Shown here piece by piece: positions 5,671-6,070 of a DNA stretch of 6,070 bases. The notes under the pieces are model-generated. The model did not search any database. It was not told the origin of the DNA and saw only the letters and a program-made list of their open reading frames with translations. Position 1 is the stretch's first letter, and each line of letters begins with the position of its first letter. The stretch covers positions 1 to 6,070 of the forward strand of contig JAPLLM010000009.1 in assembly GCA_026387555.1 (NCBI GenBank), in the 5' to 3' direction. The translations under genes were made by a program, and so were the position numbers. Source of the stretch: Candidatus Omnitrophota bacterium. GTDB taxonomy: Bacteria; Omnitrophota; Gorgyraeia; Gygaellales; Profunditerraquicolaceae.

Positions 5671-6070
5671 TATTGCCCCACCAGCGCTAAAATTACGGAA
5701 GCAACCGCCATAAATGTCGGGACCTTCCAGAAGAATCCCAAAGCCTGATCAATTCTCACTCGCGGATTGGTATTCTTTACTAAAACAATGAGAACCAACA
5801 ATCCGATATATTTTAAAATCATAAAAAGTAAACCCGTATCCTTACCCATAAACAAAACAATCAAAAATACGGGCAGCAGGTAAAGCATGACCGCTTTGGT
5901 AAGCTTAAACACAGCCAGAGGCAGGCCCGAATATTCTATCAGCGTTCCGCACATAAGTTCCTGGTCCGCTTCCGCGATATCAAAAGGCGCATAACCTAAT
6001 TTTGCCTGCACGCAGAAAAAACAGACTATAAAAGCCAAAGCCCCGGACCAGGAGGCTATATTTGAAACGC
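5670..6070 (-). CDS. NuoH-like membrane anchor subunit (EchB/HyfC/MbhM type), C-terminal part
   Basis: The reading frame is open to the right edge, giving 132 visible residues, so about the last 40 percent of a usual 300-residue NuoH-family protein. The fragment begins VSNIASWSGALAFIV in a helix. It then shows the family loop PFDIAEADQELMCGTLIEYSG at about 28-48, three more hydrophobic helices, and the conserved NTNPRVRIDQALGFFWKVP region before the last helix. The PFD-EA-QEL-EYSG loop faces the peripheral arm and links the Fe-S small subunit to the membrane arm. In Mbh and Ech complexes this subunit anchors the catalytic module. A TTG at 6038 in this frame is not the real start, because conserved family sequence continues upstream of it. 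The stop overlaps the start of the small-subunit gene by one base. Confidence 0.94.
   Translation of the reverse strand, partial: VSNIASWSGALAFIVCFFCVQAKLGYAPFDIAEADQELMCGTLIEYSGLPLAVFKLTKAVMLYLLPVFLIVLFMGKDTGLLFMILKYIGLLVLIVLVKNTNPRVRIDQALGFFWKVPTFMAVASVILALVGQ

Noticed and set aside
6036..6038. TTG as the start codon of the NuoH-like gene
   Set aside because: The frame stays open and family-like up to the window edge, so this is an internal leucine of a truncated gene.

Overview
The window is one uninterrupted minus-strand operon fragment. It encodes a membrane-bound group 4 [NiFe]-hydrogenase joined to Mrp/Mbh-type cation-antiporter subunits. Ten genes are visible, two of them cut by the window edges. 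Successive genes overlap by 1 to 17 bases, and the only bases outside a coding region are 5241-5244. I see no promoter, terminator, RNA gene, repeat or mobile element.

In transcription order (right to left) the window holds: a NuoH/EchB/MbhM-type membrane anchor (C-terminal 132 residues only); a NuoB/EchC/MbhJ-type small Fe-S subunit; a NuoC/MbhK-type subunit; the catalytic [NiFe] large subunit with both CxxC pairs intact; a soluble PhoU-like helical protein; a 551-residue NuoL/MrpA/MrpD-like proton-conducting subunit; a fused MbhD-MbhE (MrpA C-terminal) protein; MnhB/MrpB; MnhC/MrpC (NuoK-like); and the first 41 codons of what is probably the MnhD/MrpD (MbhH-like) antiporter subunit.

From knowledge of the Mbh, Ech and Hyf families, the first four genes form the module that reduces protons with electrons from ferredoxin or a similar donor, or runs in reverse. 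The NuoL-like, MbhDE, MnhB, MnhC and MnhD proteins form the ion-translocating arm. Together they should couple hydrogen turnover to a proton or sodium gradient. The NuoI/MbhN-like ferredoxin subunit and the MnhE, MnhF and MnhG subunits are not in this window; if present, they lie beyond its edges.

The organism is probably an anaerobic bacterium, given Shine-Dalgarno sites such as AAGGAG and GGAGG, moderate GC and very tight gene packing. An uncultured fermentative lineage such as Omnitrophota would fit, but that is a low-confidence guess from style and not from any sequence match.

The most unusual points are the PhoU-like gene translationally embedded between the catalytic subunit and the ion pump, and a glycine in the pump subunit where NuoL/MrpA relatives carry the key glutamate of transmembrane helix 5.
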